This document shows, piece by piece, positions 27,111 to 36,618 of a stretch of DNA of 64,000 bases; position 1 is the first letter of the stretch; every line of letters starts with the position of its first letter. A model generated the notes under the pieces. It was not told the DNA's origin, did no database searches, and worked only from the letters and a program-made list of their open reading frames with translations. Origin of the DNA: Sphingosinicella terrae (GTDB taxonomy: Bacteria; Pseudomonadota; Alphaproteobacteria; Sphingomonadales; Sphingomonadaceae); the NCBI RefSeq assembly GCF_003347635.1, contig NZ_QDFY01000013.1, positions 1-64,000 of the forward strand, read 5' to 3'. The translations under genes and the position numbers were made by a program.

Positions 27111-27152
27111 GCAATTCCTATTCTGACCGCCATCCAGGAAAGCAAAGGCTCC

Positions 27153-28331
<1,179 letters not shown>

Positions 28332-28337
28332 TCGAAC

Positions 28338-28378
28338 GAGGCGGCGCCGTGCTTCTCGGAGGCCGGCGCCGTCGCCTC
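28338..28378. terminator. large hairpin after metK
   Basis: GAGGCGGCGCCG pairs with CGGCGCCGTCGCCTC (one bulge) just 7 bp after the metK stop, between convergent genes. There is no T-tract, so the terminator role is tentative. Confidence 0.45.
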
Positions 28379-28418
28379 ATGCCGATCTCCAGACCGGTGG
28401 CCGCACCGGAGCTCCGGC

Positions 28419-28796
28419 TTACTCGACCTCGCACCGCACCGGATGCGTGACGCCGTTGCGCACCAGCGTTCCCGCGCCCCGGCCGCGACCGCCGATTCTT
28501 GTGCGCAACTGCGCCTCGAACCGCATCGCGTCGGCATCGACGAGGTCGACGCGCAGCTCCCGTTCGTCGATCCAGCTGCGCCCGATCCGTATTTCCGGAT
28601 CCGCATCGGTGGTCGCGAGGGTGCGGTCGCCCAGCCGCAGATGGGCCGCCACCAGCGGCGAGGTGATCACCCGACCGATCGTCCCGGACAGCATGATCCC
28701 GCTTCCGTCCGTCGCCCGGCAGTCGAAGCCGCCGGTGGCAAGCGCCGGAGAAGCCACGAGCAGGAGCGGCAGGGCGAGAAAGAGGCACGATTTCAT
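28419..28796 (-). CDS. small exported protein, unknown function
   Basis: A 125-residue protein with a signal peptide (CLFLALPLLLVASPALATGG). The mature domain is rich in beta strands, begins with FDCRATD and ends with VRCEVE, so the two Cys probably pair. Resembles short periplasmic proteins of no known role. Confidence 0.72.
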   Translation of the reverse strand: MKSCLFLALPLLLVASPALATGGFDCRATDGSGIMLSGTIGRVITSPLVAAHLRLGDRTLATTDADPEIRIGRSWIDERELRVDLVDADAMRFEAQLRTRIGGRGRGAGTLVRNGVTHPVRCEVE

Positions 28797-28860
28797 GGCC
28801 CATGGCGTAGAGCAGCCGGCCTGAACCGGCGCTTGCCCGATCGAGCCAGGCTCGCGCCTC

Positions 28861-29188
28861 TCATTTCGGCGGCAGCGATCCCGCGAATCGCTCCGCCAGG
28901 AGGATCCACGATTCGAGCCCTGCCTGGTGACAGCTTTCCGCCGCCACCCAGACGATTCCGCCCATCGCTCGGCCGGCGAAGCTGACGATCTCGGCGCCGG
29001 GGCGGGAGAGGGCCTCGCGCTCCTGTGCCTTGCCGACCCGAAACATGTAGCGCCCGACTTCGACTCCGCAGAGCATGTTGCCGTCGAGCAGCCAGCAGAT
29101 GCCGCCGAACATCGCCTTTTCGGATATGCCCGAGCGGCCGGCGAGCGCCTCCCGGAGGCGCCCCGCGAGGACTGGGTCATAGGGGCAT
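28861..29188 (-). CDS. TfoX N-terminal domain protein, start separated by a +1 frameshift
   Basis: The coding frame matches the TfoX/Sxy N-terminal domain: YDPVLAGRLREAL, AMFGGICWLLDGNMLCGV, YMFRVG and the trailing RAMGGIVWV. No start codon fits in this frame except an ATG at 29316 deep inside the upstream gene. The natural ATG at 29188, 3 bp after the HxlR stop, is in the wrong frame because of a run of four C on the minus strand (29182-29185). Removing one C gives M-P-Y-D-P, the usual family start. Either a real frameshift or a sequencing error. Last gene of the HxlR operon. Confidence 0.7.
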
Positions 29189-29191
29189 TGC

Positions 29192-29893
29192 CTAGTCCCG
29201 TTCTTCGTTTCTGCCGGTCCCGCCGGCGCCCGTGCGGCGTTCGGCGAGGTCGAACAGGTCGGGCAGGACCCGAAGCGCGGCGTCGGGTCCTTCGACCACG
29301 GCCGATCCGTCGGCAATGGCGGTTGCGACCGGAACGGCGCCGGAGAGGATCTGCAGCAAGGTCTCGAAGCCGGTCTCGATCGCGGCGTCGAAGGCCCCTT
29401 CGCCGGCGGCGGCGACGGACGTCCCTGACGGGCCGCCCTCCACCCGGAATGTCGCCGCCTTGCCGCCGTGCACGAGATGCAGGCGGAAAGTAACGGGCGG
29501 CGTCGGCGTACGTCGGGCGATCGCGTCCAGGGCGAGCAGGGCCCAGGCCGGCTCGAACACCTCGCCGGGGCGCGTCGGGAACAGGAATTGACCGCCCCAA
29601 CGGATCAGCTCGCGGATCGCCGGTCGCAGTCCCTCGCCGGCCGCCGTCAGCTCGTAGACCGGCGTCGCGACCGGCGGGGGCAGCGTGACCTTCCGGATCA
29701 AACCGCGCTCGGTCAGCGCGCTCAGCCGCGCGCTCAGCACGGTCGGGCTGACGCCCTGGAGATGGCTCGCCAGATCGGCGAACCGCTTCGGCCCGAGCAG
29801 CAGCTCGCGGACGATGAGCAGGGTCCAGCGCTCGCCGAGCAGCTCGGCAGCGCGGGCGAGGGCGCAGAACTGGTCATAGCGGGCTCCACTCAT
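29192..29893 (-). CDS. HxlR-family transcriptional regulator with C-terminal SCP2-like domain
   Basis: A 233-residue regulator. Residues about 8-100 form the winged helix of the HxlR family, with the N-terminal Cys (DQFCALARAAELLGERW), LLGPKRFADLA, GVSPTVLSARLSALTERG and VYELTAAG. Residues about 125-215 resemble an SCP2 sterol-carrier-type ligand domain (TFRLHLVHGGKA and a following beta-rich part). It is the fourth gene of a five-gene minus-strand operon and probably acts on the operator upstream of the first gene (inference). Confidence 0.88.
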   Translation of the reverse strand: MSGARYDQFCALARAAELLGERWTLLIVRELLLGPKRFADLASHLQGVSPTVLSARLSALTERGLIRKVTLPPPVATPVYELTAAGEGLRPAIRELIRWGGQFLFPTRPGEVFEPAWALLALDAIARRTPTPPVTFRLHLVHGGKAATFRVEGGPSGTSVAAAGEGAFDAAIETGFETLLQILSGAVPVATAIADGSAVVEGPDAALRVLPDLFDLAERRTGAGGTGRNEERD

Positions 29894-29925
29894 CGGCCGC
29901 GCGTGTCAGAATCGCCCCCGCACCG

Positions 29926-30354
29926 TCAATCGCGGTGTGCCAGCGCGATCAGGGGTCCGACGATCGCGAACTGGACCAGGGTGAAGCCGGTCTCCAAGGC
30001 GAGATAGGTCGGCACCGAGGTCATGACGTTCTTGGCGGCGACCGCCAGGGTCGTGAACGACCAGGAGAGCAAGCCGATCGCCAGCCCGTAAGCGAGGCCG
30101 TTGCGGAGCACCGTCCGGCGGGAGGCGAACAGGCGTGGATAGGCCCAGGAGAAGGCCGCTCCCTGGATCAGCATCGAGACGAGGCCGAACGGGATGACGA
30201 CGTCGTCGCGATAGATGCCGAGCGCGCCATATGCGGGCGCGAAGACGATCAGGTGCCAGACGAAGGCGATCGGGAAGGTCGGCACGACATAGGCGGCGAG
30301 CCCCAGCCAGAAGCGGCGGCCCGGGGCGGGCGGGATCAGGACCTGCGTCGACAT
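29926..30354 (-). CDS. four-helix membrane protein of the HxlR operon
   Basis: A 142-residue protein with four hydrophobic helices (WLGLAAYVVPTFPIAFVWHLIVF, VIPFGLVSMLIQGAAFSWAY, GLAYGLAIGLLSWSFTTLAV, TGFTLVQFAIVGPLIALA). It lies 12 bp after the GFA gene and 32 bp before the HxlR gene. Function unknown. Confidence 0.8.
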   Translation of the reverse strand: MSTQVLIPPAPGRRFWLGLAAYVVPTFPIAFVWHLIVFAPAYGALGIYRDDVVIPFGLVSMLIQGAAFSWAYPRLFASRRTVLRNGLAYGLAIGLLSWSFTTLAVAAKNVMTSVPTYLALETGFTLVQFAIVGPLIALAHRD

Positions 30355-30366
30355 GGGAGCGCTCCT

Positions 30367-30777
30367 TCAGCTTTGCGGCGGCAACTCCGGGAAGGCCGGA
30401 ATGCCCGGCGGGACCGCATCCCACGCCGGCGCGCGGGATGCGAAGACGATCATCTGGGGGTCGAACAGATCGGGCTCGTCAAGCGACGACGCGCGCAGGA
30501 AGAGGAAATGCGGCATCACCGCGTTGCGCCCGTAGATTCCGGCGCCGCAGGTCGGACAGAAGGCGCGCGTCACCTCCCGGCCGCTGTCGCCGCAATTCCG
30601 ATATTCGCGGATTTCGCCGCCGAGAGCGACGGCTTCTGCCGGAAGGCCCATCAGCCCCGCATGGACTGCGGCGCTCGTCCGGCGGCAGTCGGTGCAATAG
30701 CATTTGAGCTGGAAAATCGGCGCGGCGTCCACCTGATAGCTGACCGCGCCGCAAAGGCATTTGCCAGACACGCACAT
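30367..30777 (-). CDS. GFA/CENP-V family zinc protein
   Basis: A 136-residue protein with the zinc-binding pattern of the glutathione-dependent formaldehyde-activating (GFA) fold: CLCG near the N-terminus, CYCTDCRR, and FCPTCGAGIYG. The family name reflects one member; most are of unknown substrate. Second gene of the HxlR operon, 13 bp after the YciI gene. Confidence 0.9.
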   Translation of the reverse strand: MCVSGKCLCGAVSYQVDAAPIFQLKCYCTDCRRTSAAVHAGLMGLPAEAVALGGEIREYRNCGDSGREVTRAFCPTCGAGIYGRNAVMPHFLFLRASSLDEPDLFDPQMIVFASRAPAWDAVPPGIPAFPELPPQS

Positions 30778-30790
30778 CAGACCCTCCTCT

Positions 30791-31117
30791 TCAGGCGCCG
30801 GACGCCCGCTGCATCTGCTTGATCTCGGCGACCTCGATCGTGCCCATCTCCAGGAACGGACAGCTTCCCGCCATTGCGAGCGCGGAATCCAGATCGTCGG
30901 CCCGGACGATCGAGAAGCCCGTCAGACAATCGAGCTCGCTCTCCACGGCAACGCCGTCCGGCCTCACCATCCGCGAAGGACCGAGCGGGGTGCCCGGATC
31001 GACCATCGAACCCGAATGCCTGCCGATCCAGGCCTGCCATCGCGCCATCGCCTCCGGCCCGTCTCCGGCCCCCGGGCCTTCCGCGCCGCGGCGATAGGCG
31101 AAGAGATAATTCGGCAT
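30791..31117 (-). CDS. YciI-family protein
   Basis: A 108-residue ferredoxin-like-fold protein of the YCII/DGPF type (NYLFAYRRG, ARWQAWIG, GFSIVRADDLDSALAMAGSCPF, IEVAEIKQM). First gene of the operon, 34 bp downstream of a perfect inverted repeat. YciI-like genes are often next to small regulators of stress responses; no reaction is assigned. Confidence 0.88.
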   Translation of the reverse strand: MPNYLFAYRRGAEGPGAGDGPEAMARWQAWIGRHSGSMVDPGTPLGPSRMVRPDGVAVESELDCLTGFSIVRADDLDSALAMAGSCPFLEMGTIEVAEIKQMQRASGA

Positions 31118-31152
31118 GGCGCACCGGTCTCCTTCGGCTGGACTAACGTATC

Positions 31153-31171
31153 TACTACGAAAAACGTAGTA
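31153..31171. promoter_or_regulatory. inverted-repeat operator of the HxlR/YciI operon
   Basis: A perfect 7-bp inverted repeat TACTACG-AAAAA-CGTAGTA, 36 bp upstream of the YciI start. A further half-site CGTAG (31185-31190) and TAACGTA (31143-31149) flank it. HxlR regulators bind such GTA-rich dyads, so the HxlR gene of this operon is the obvious candidate (inference). Confidence 0.75.
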
Positions 31172-31296
31172 TCAACTCCCAAACACGTAGTCAACGGGAC
31201 TTCGTTCGTCCCGGGACGCTTGGCGTGACCCGCTCACCGGATTAAGCCGCCGCGCATGTCGCCTTTGTCTCTTTCCGTCTTGCGGCGCCCGGACCG

Positions 31297-31980
31297 ATGA
31301 CCGCGGATCCGACGACGATCCGCCGCCTCTACGGCCGCTCCAAGGGGCGGCCGCTACGGGCCGGGCAGGCGAGCCTCGTCGAGGAATTGCTGCCCACCTT
31401 GTCCGTGCCCGAAGAGGGGCCGCTCGACTCGCGCCGCCTGTTCGGCGACGACCGGCCGCTTCATTTCGAGATCGGCTTCGGCGGCGGCGAGCATCTCGCT
31501 TTCCGGGCGGATCTCCTTCCCGACCATGGCTTCATCGGCGCCGAGCCCTTCCTCAACGGCGTTGCCGCCGCGCTCGGCCATGTCCGCGACCAGCATCTGG
31601 CGAATGTCCGCCTCCACATGGGTGATGCGCTCGAGGTGCTCGAGCGGCTGCCGGATGCGTCGCTGCGCTTCGTCTACCTGCTCCACCCCGATCCCTGGCC
31701 GAAGGCGCGCCACGCCAAGCGGCGGATGGTCAATCACGGCCCGCTCGACCTCATTGCCGCCAAGCTCCAGCCGGGCGGCGAGTTCCGGCTCGGAACAGAC
31801 GACCCGACCTATTGCCGCTGGGCGATGATGATCATGAGCCAGCGCCGCGACTTCGACTGGCTCGCCGAGAGCGCCCGCGACTTCCTGGTCCGGCCCGGGG
31901 GATGGCCGGAGACGCGTTACGAGGCCAAGGCGCGCCGCCAAGGCCGCGAGGTGTGGTATTTCCGATATCGGCGGGGGTGA
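31297..31980 (+). CDS. trmB: tRNA (guanine-N7-)-methyltransferase
   Basis: A 227-residue SAM-dependent enzyme making m7G46 in tRNA. It has the SAM-site EIGFGGGEHL, IGAEPFLNGVA, the family hallmark HPDPWPKARHAKRR and the C-terminal TRYEAKARRQGREVW. It usually follows metK in this group; here an unrelated operon separates them. Confidence 0.95.
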   Translation: MTADPTTIRRLYGRSKGRPLRAGQASLVEELLPTLSVPEEGPLDSRRLFGDDRPLHFEIGFGGGEHLAFRADLLPDHGFIGAEPFLNGVAAALGHVRDQHLANVRLHMGDALEVLERLPDASLRFVYLLHPDPWPKARHAKRRMVNHGPLDLIAAKLQPGGEFRLGTDDPTYCRWAMMIMSQRRDFDWLAESARDFLVRPGGWPETRYEAKARRQGREVWYFRYRRG

Positions 31981-32061
31981 GGCCGAATGGATAGCCACCG
32001 GCGCTCGTGGCTAGCTAATTCCTTCCCCATCGACTATATAGCGGGGCCACGGAGTCTCGCG

Positions 32062-32331
32062 ATGTCCCGCCAGGATCATGTCCAGTTCAATGTTCGATCG
32101 GCCTATGCGCGGACTCGCGCTCACGAACTGGCTCGACAGACGGGTATGACGGCCACGCAGATCGTCGAGGATGCGTTGCGCGCCTATGTGCCGCCCGGCG
32201 CAACCCAGACGGCTGGCCGCCTCGTCAGGCGCGGTCCGATCCTCGTCAAGCCCGCCGGCGGCCGGTGCGTGAGCCTTGCCGAGGCCGAGACGATTCTGAA
32301 GGCGATCCGCGAGCGTGAGCTTGAGGATTGA
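32062..32331 (+). CDS. VapB-like antitoxin
   Basis: An 89-residue protein with an N-terminal RHH/PSK-type segment (HVQFNVRSAYARTRAHELAR, TGMTATQIVEDALRAYV) and a basic C-terminal tail, as in VapB antitoxins that neutralise PIN-domain RNases and repress their own promoter. It overlaps the downstream toxin frame by 17 bp. The start at 32062 begins the conserved segment. Confidence 0.8.
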   Translation: MSRQDHVQFNVRSAYARTRAHELARQTGMTATQIVEDALRAYVPPGATQTAGRLVRRGPILVKPAGGRCVSLAEAETILKAIRERELED

Positions 32332-32785
32332 GGCGCTTCTCGACAGCAATGTCCTGATCGCGGTTCTGGCCGAAGCCCACGAGCATCACGAACCCTCATT
32401 CGCGCTCATCGCGGAGGAGAATGGCGGTCGCTTCGCGATATCCGCGCACAGCTATGCGGAAGCCTACAGCACCCTCACTCGTCGAGGCGAAAGCGGTCTA
32501 TTTCGATTCACGCCGGCCGAGGCGATATCGGCGCTCGAGAGCCTCCGCGGCGTGACGACCCTGGTCGGGCTGACGCCGGCCCAGACGTTCGACACGATCA
32601 GGGATCATGCCTCTACCGGCGGTATCGGCGCCCGCCTTTGTGACCGGCTCATCGGGCAGGCCGCGGCGGCAAACGGAATCGTCACAATCGTGACCTGGAA
32701 GGTCACGCACATGCGCAGCCTGTTCCCGGACCTGGAGGTCCTTTCACCGCTCGAATTCCAGAAAAGCGGCAACAAGGCGACTTAG
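32315..32785 (+). CDS. VapC-type PIN-domain toxin
   Basis: A 156-residue PIN RNase. Acidic residues for metal binding are in LLDSNVLIAVL, HSYAEAYSTL and ARLCDRLIGQAA; the last acidic position is less clear near the C-terminus (TWKVTHMRSL). The start is a GTG at 32315, overlapping the antitoxin; a TTG at 32321 is an alternative. Forms a toxin-antitoxin pair with the preceding gene. Confidence 0.83.
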   Translation: MSLRIEALLDSNVLIAVLAEAHEHHEPSFALIAEENGGRFAISAHSYAEAYSTLTRRGESGLFRFTPAEAISALESLRGVTTLVGLTPAQTFDTIRDHASTGGIGARLCDRLIGQAAAANGIVTIVTWKVTHMRSLFPDLEVLSPLEFQKSGNKAT

Positions 32786-33017
32786 ACGCCGGCGACTCCG
32801 GCCCGTGCCCAGTCCGGTTCAGGGATCGTCGGCGAAATCGAGGCGAGGGAGGCGGTCGCCGAACAAGTTCCGCCCGCCACGAGCCGGAGGCCGGCAAGGT
32901 CGGGTGTTGCGCAACGAGGCGCCTTGCGCTCTAATCCGCGCCGCCGGTCAGGGCACCGGATCGGCACAATCGGCTTATCGACGCGGCGGGCGCTGCCACT
33001 CTCTTCGAGGAGGCGGC

Positions 33018-34547
33018 ATGCCCATCGATCTGAACAGGCGCCACCTGCTGGCCGGCGCCGCCCTGCTCCCCGCGACCTTTTCGGCGGGCACGCCAAACAC
33101 CGGCCCATGCGAAGCCGACTTGGGATTCGACCGGCTGTTGCGGCCGACGGTCCGCACGGCCGATTCCGGCCGCTGGACGCTCGCCGAGCGGATGGCCCAC
33201 CATCATGTCCCCGCCGTCGCCGTCGCAATACTTCGGGACGGCCGCCTGCACCACGTTCGCGGCCTTGGCCGCCTGGCCGCCGGAGCCTCGGCAGCGGCTG
33301 GACCGTCGACCTTGTTCTCGGTCGGGTCGGTCAGCAAGGTCGCGACCGCGGCGCTCTGCCTGCGGCTGGTCTCGCTCGGCCATCTCGACCTCGACCGCGA
33401 CGTCGGGCGGTGGCTGAGGCGATGGCGGCTCCCGCCCGGACCGGCGGGCGACGACGCACCCGTCACGATTCGAATGCTGCTCTCCCACACCGCCGGGCTG
33501 AACGTGCACGGCTTCGCCGACTTTCCTCCCGGCGCCGAACTGCCGACGCTGGGCCAGATCCTGGCCGGCGCCGCGCCCGCCCGCAACCGGCCCATCGCCC
33601 GCATCGGCCGGGCCGGCGAACGCGCTCGCTATTCGGGCGGCGGCTACATGGTCGTCCAGGCGGTGCTGGAGGACGCGATGGGCCTGGCCTTCGAGCGCCT
33701 CGCCGCCGATCATCTGTTCGCGCCGCTCGGCATGGCGCGAAGCTTCTTCTCGGCGGCGCTCTCGGCGGACCAGGGCGACATCGCCCGCGCCCACGACCGC
33801 GAGGGCAATCCGGCGGCGCTCCCCCGCGGGTGGCAGAGCTTTCCGGAGCTCGCCGCCTCGGGTCTGTGGACCTGCGCACTCGATCTTGCACGCCTGATCG
33901 CTGCCCTGACCGGCAGCCATCGCGGCTTCGCGAATGCCTTCCTGCCGCGCAGCCTGGCGATGGAGATGATGATTCCGGTCTCGCCGGGAACGTTCGGGCT
34001 CGGGCCGCGCCTGGCCGGCCATGGCGAATCCGCGATCTTCCACCATGGCGGCGCCAATGACAGCTACAAGGGCTGGATCGAGGGCCATCTCGCCAGCGGC
34101 GACGGTCTCGCCATCCTGACCAACGGCGCCAATGGCGACGTGCTCGGCGACGAGATCCGCAACGCGGTGTCCGACGCCATGGGCTGGCCGGGCGATTGGT
34201 CGGTCATCGCCCAGGCCGCGAACGGAAATGACTTCCTCCCCGCTTATGCCGGGCGCTATGCCCGACGCCCCGACCAGCCGCTCGAACTGGCCGGCGCGCT
34301 GGACGCCGCCTTCGATCATGCCTCGATCGGCATCGAGACTCGGGAAGGCGGGCTCGTTCTCGTCGCCGGCGAGCGCCGCCTCGGGCTGGCGCCCCTGACC
34401 GGCAGCCGCTTCGTCATGCCCGATTTCTACATCCCCGCCGACACGCTGCAGCTCGAATTCAAGCGCGCCGCCGACAGGTCGGTCGACGGGCTGCTCGTGC
34501 TCGGCGGAGGCGGCATTTTGCTCTTCGACCGCGCACGCGATAGCTGA
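33018..34547 (+). CDS. exported serine hydrolase of the beta-lactamase/class C fold
   Basis: A 509-residue protein with an N-terminal leader of Tat-like type (NRRHLLAGAALLPATFSAG). The nucleophile motif SxxK is SVSK in FSVGSVSKVATAA. The second motif, usually YxN, reads YSGGGYMV with Gly in place of Asn. A HHGG motif near residue 340 replaces KTG. A C-terminal about 120-residue domain follows. This is the pattern of penicillin-binding-protein-like esterases or peptidases. AGGAGG sits 5 bp before the ATG. Confidence 0.85.
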   Translation: MPIDLNRRHLLAGAALLPATFSAGTPNTGPCEADLGFDRLLRPTVRTADSGRWTLAERMAHHHVPAVAVAILRDGRLHHVRGLGRLAAGASAAAGPSTLFSVGSVSKVATAALCLRLVSLGHLDLDRDVGRWLRRWRLPPGPAGDDAPVTIRMLLSHTAGLNVHGFADFPPGAELPTLGQILAGAAPARNRPIARIGRAGERARYSGGGYMVVQAVLEDAMGLAFERLAADHLFAPLGMARSFFSAALSADQGDIARAHDREGNPAALPRGWQSFPELAASGLWTCALDLARLIAALTGSHRGFANAFLPRSLAMEMMIPVSPGTFGLGPRLAGHGESAIFHHGGANDSYKGWIEGHLASGDGLAILTNGANGDVLGDEIRNAVSDAMGWPGDWSVIAQAANGNDFLPAYAGRYARRPDQPLELAGALDAAFDHASIGIETREGGLVLVAGERRLGLAPLTGSRFVMPDFYIPADTLQLEFKRAADRSVDGLLVLGGGGILLFDRARDS

Positions 34548-34617
34548 AACGTTTGCCGCCGCGCTTGCGGCGCGGGCCCTTCCGTGTAGCGTGGGGCCGT
34601 GCCGCGAGGGAGGGGGA

Positions 34618-35049
34618 ATGGCCCAGCACAGCACCTGTCTTTCGCCCTTCTGCGGCTATTGGGCGGACCGCTATCTCGCCACCTGCCCGCGCTGCGGGCG
34701 GATGATGCGTCCCGACGACGAGATCGTCGGTCGCGGCGGCCATGTCGTCTGGTGCGGCCTGATTCTCGTCGCGGCGATGGGCGGCGTCGCCTGGGCGCTG
34801 GGACCGAAGGTGCTGCAAGCGCTCACGGATCCGCTCGCGCCGGCGGCGCCACGGCCGACGGTGCTGCAGGCGCAGCTGGCGATCGGCCTGATCCTCCTCA
34901 TGTTCGCCGGCGGCGTCGCCTTCCTGCTCAACGGCATCGTCATGGTGGCTCGGGCCCGGCCGATGCGCTGGCTCACCCTGGCCGGAATTTCCTGCATCGT
35001 CCTGGCCGCCCTCGCCGCGCTCGGCTTCGCTGCCACCACGCTTGCGTAG
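34618..35049 (+). CDS. zinc-ribbon membrane protein, unknown function
   Basis: A 143-residue protein. An N-terminal zinc-ribbon-like segment has Cys in TCLSPFCGYW and TCPRCGRMM. Three hydrophobic helices follow (VWCGLILVAAMGGVAWALG, LAIGLILLMFAGGVAFLL, LTLAGISCIVLAALAALGF). GAGGGAGGGGGA precedes the ATG. Function unknown. Confidence 0.75.
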   Translation: MAQHSTCLSPFCGYWADRYLATCPRCGRMMRPDDEIVGRGGHVVWCGLILVAAMGGVAWALGPKVLQALTDPLAPAAPRPTVLQAQLAIGLILLMFAGGVAFLLNGIVMVARARPMRWLTLAGISCIVLAALAALGFAATTLA

Positions 35050-35082
35050 GCCGCCGCGCGGCGGCCTACCGGAAGCGGTGAC

Positions 35083-36246
35083 CTAGCCCGCCGGCGTCAA
35101 GTGCAGCAGCCTTCCGCCGCGGCCCTCGCGGCTGTCTTCGAGCAGATAGAGCGATCCGTCGGGCGCCTGCTCGACCTCGCGGATGCGCGCGCCCATCGGC
35201 CAGCGCCCGGCCTCGCGCGCAGCGTCGCCATCGAGGTCGACGTGGATCAGGGCCTCGCTGGACAGCCCGGGCACCAAGGCGTCGCCGCGCCATTGCGGGA
35301 ACAGGTCGCCGGTATAGACGATCATGTTGCCGGGGGAGATGACCGGCGTCCAGGTGACCTTCGGCGCGGCGAATTCGGGCCGGGTGCTGTGGTCCGGGAT
35401 CGGCCGCCCGTCATAATGATCGCCGTCGGACACGATCGGGTAGCCGTAATTGGCGCCCCGCTGGACGAGATTGAGCTCGTCGCCCCCCTCCGGGCCCATC
35501 TCGATTTCCCAGAAACGCCCGTCCGGCGCGAAGGCGAAGCCGAGCGGGTTGCGGAGTCCGAGCACCCAGATCTGCGCGGCGACACCGCCGCGATCGGCGA
35601 AGGGATTGTCGGCGGGGACGCTTCCGTCCGGATTGAGCCGGAGGATCTTGCCGAGATTGGCATTCATGTCCTGCGCCGGATCGAACTTCTGGCGGTCACC
35701 GGAGCTGATGAACAGATGCCGGCCGTCGGGGGAGAAGAGCAGGCGGTGGGCGTAATGGCCGCGACCGGTCACCTTGGGCTGCTGGCGCCAGATCACCTGA
35801 AGGCCTTCCAGCCGCGCGGCATTGCCGTCGACGACGAGGCGGCCGCGTCCGACGGCGGCGCCGCGCGTATCGCCTTCACCCGCCTCGGCCCAGCTCAAAT
35901 AGATGATGTTGTTCGTGGCGAATTCAGGGTGCAGAATGACGTCGCCCAACCCGCCCTGGCCGCCATGGTCGACTTGCGGCACGCCGGAGACGTCGATCGC
36001 CGCGCCTCCGACCGTCCACAGCTTCAGCGCCCCATGCTTCTCTGTGATCAGCGCCTGACGGCCGCCCGGCAGGAAGGCCATCGCCCAGGGCTCGCTGAAC
36101 TGGCCGACCGGCTGCACCCGGAAGGGCTGAGCGCCCGTATCCTGCGGCTCCGACTGCGCGGCGGCATTGCCGTCGGCGACGCCGCCATTGGCGGTGCAGC
36201 CGATGAGGGCGAGGGCGGGGAGGGCGAAGGTCCGGAACGCGCGCAT
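35083..36246 (-). CDS. PQQ-dependent sugar dehydrogenase-like lipoprotein
   Basis: A 387-residue beta-propeller of the soluble aldose/glucose dehydrogenase (GDH-B/YliI) family. It has a lipobox (ALIGC, Cys at residue 17), the N-terminal FSEPWAMAFLPGG, DHGGQGGLGDVILHPEF, the Ca/PQQ-site GHYAHRLLFSPDG, and LGLRNPLGFAF and MGPEGGDELN. It likely oxidises an aldose in the periplasm; the substrate is not deducible. Monocistronic. Confidence 0.9.
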   Translation of the reverse strand: MRAFRTFALPALALIGCTANGGVADGNAAAQSEPQDTGAQPFRVQPVGQFSEPWAMAFLPGGRQALITEKHGALKLWTVGGAAIDVSGVPQVDHGGQGGLGDVILHPEFATNNIIYLSWAEAGEGDTRGAAVGRGRLVVDGNAARLEGLQVIWRQQPKVTGRGHYAHRLLFSPDGRHLFISSGDRQKFDPAQDMNANLGKILRLNPDGSVPADNPFADRGGVAAQIWVLGLRNPLGFAFAPDGRFWEIEMGPEGGDELNLVQRGANYGYPIVSDGDHYDGRPIPDHSTRPEFAAPKVTWTPVISPGNMIVYTGDLFPQWRGDALVPGLSSEALIHVDLDGDAAREAGRWPMGARIREVEQAPDGSLYLLEDSREGRGGRLLHLTPAG

Positions 36247-36524
36247 GTCTGGTCTCCCTGATCGGTGGCTTCCGGTCCCGTTCCAGAAGGGGCGGAGCAC
36301 GTCAACGGTTCCATTCGCGCTCCGGCGACGGCGGGCGAAGCTTCGTCGAAGCGCCGCCGGAGACCGGCCGGGGCTTTCGCTCTTGCTTGCCCGCATTCGC
36401 TCGGGCTTGCGCCCGCCGGCGCGGGCTGCCGCGAAAGCCCGTCCGTCCGGCGCGGAGCCGCCCGTGCAAAGGTGCATCCGGCAGGCCGGGCCGTTCCGCC
36501 GACGGCTGCAACGCCCTAATTCGC

Positions 36525-36553
36525 TTGCCGGATATTTCCCCCGCCCCTATATA
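36525..36553 (+). promoter_or_regulatory. sigma-70-type promoter of the rimP-nusA-infB operon
   Basis: TTGCCG (36525-36530) and TATATA (36548-36553) are spaced 17 bp, 65 bp before the rimP start. The 372-bp gap 36247-36618 otherwise shows no gene and no repeat. Confidence 0.65.
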
Positions 36554-36618
36554 GCCGATGCCTTTCTCGACATCGGTGACGTTGTTGAGGCTGGTCCCGG
36601 GGGTCGGGGCCGGCGCGG

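Noticed and set aside
27084-27152. SAM riboswitch upstream of metK
   Set aside because: The gap is only 69 bp and is dominated by a protein-type dyad; no SAM-II or SAM/SAH aptamer core could be traced.
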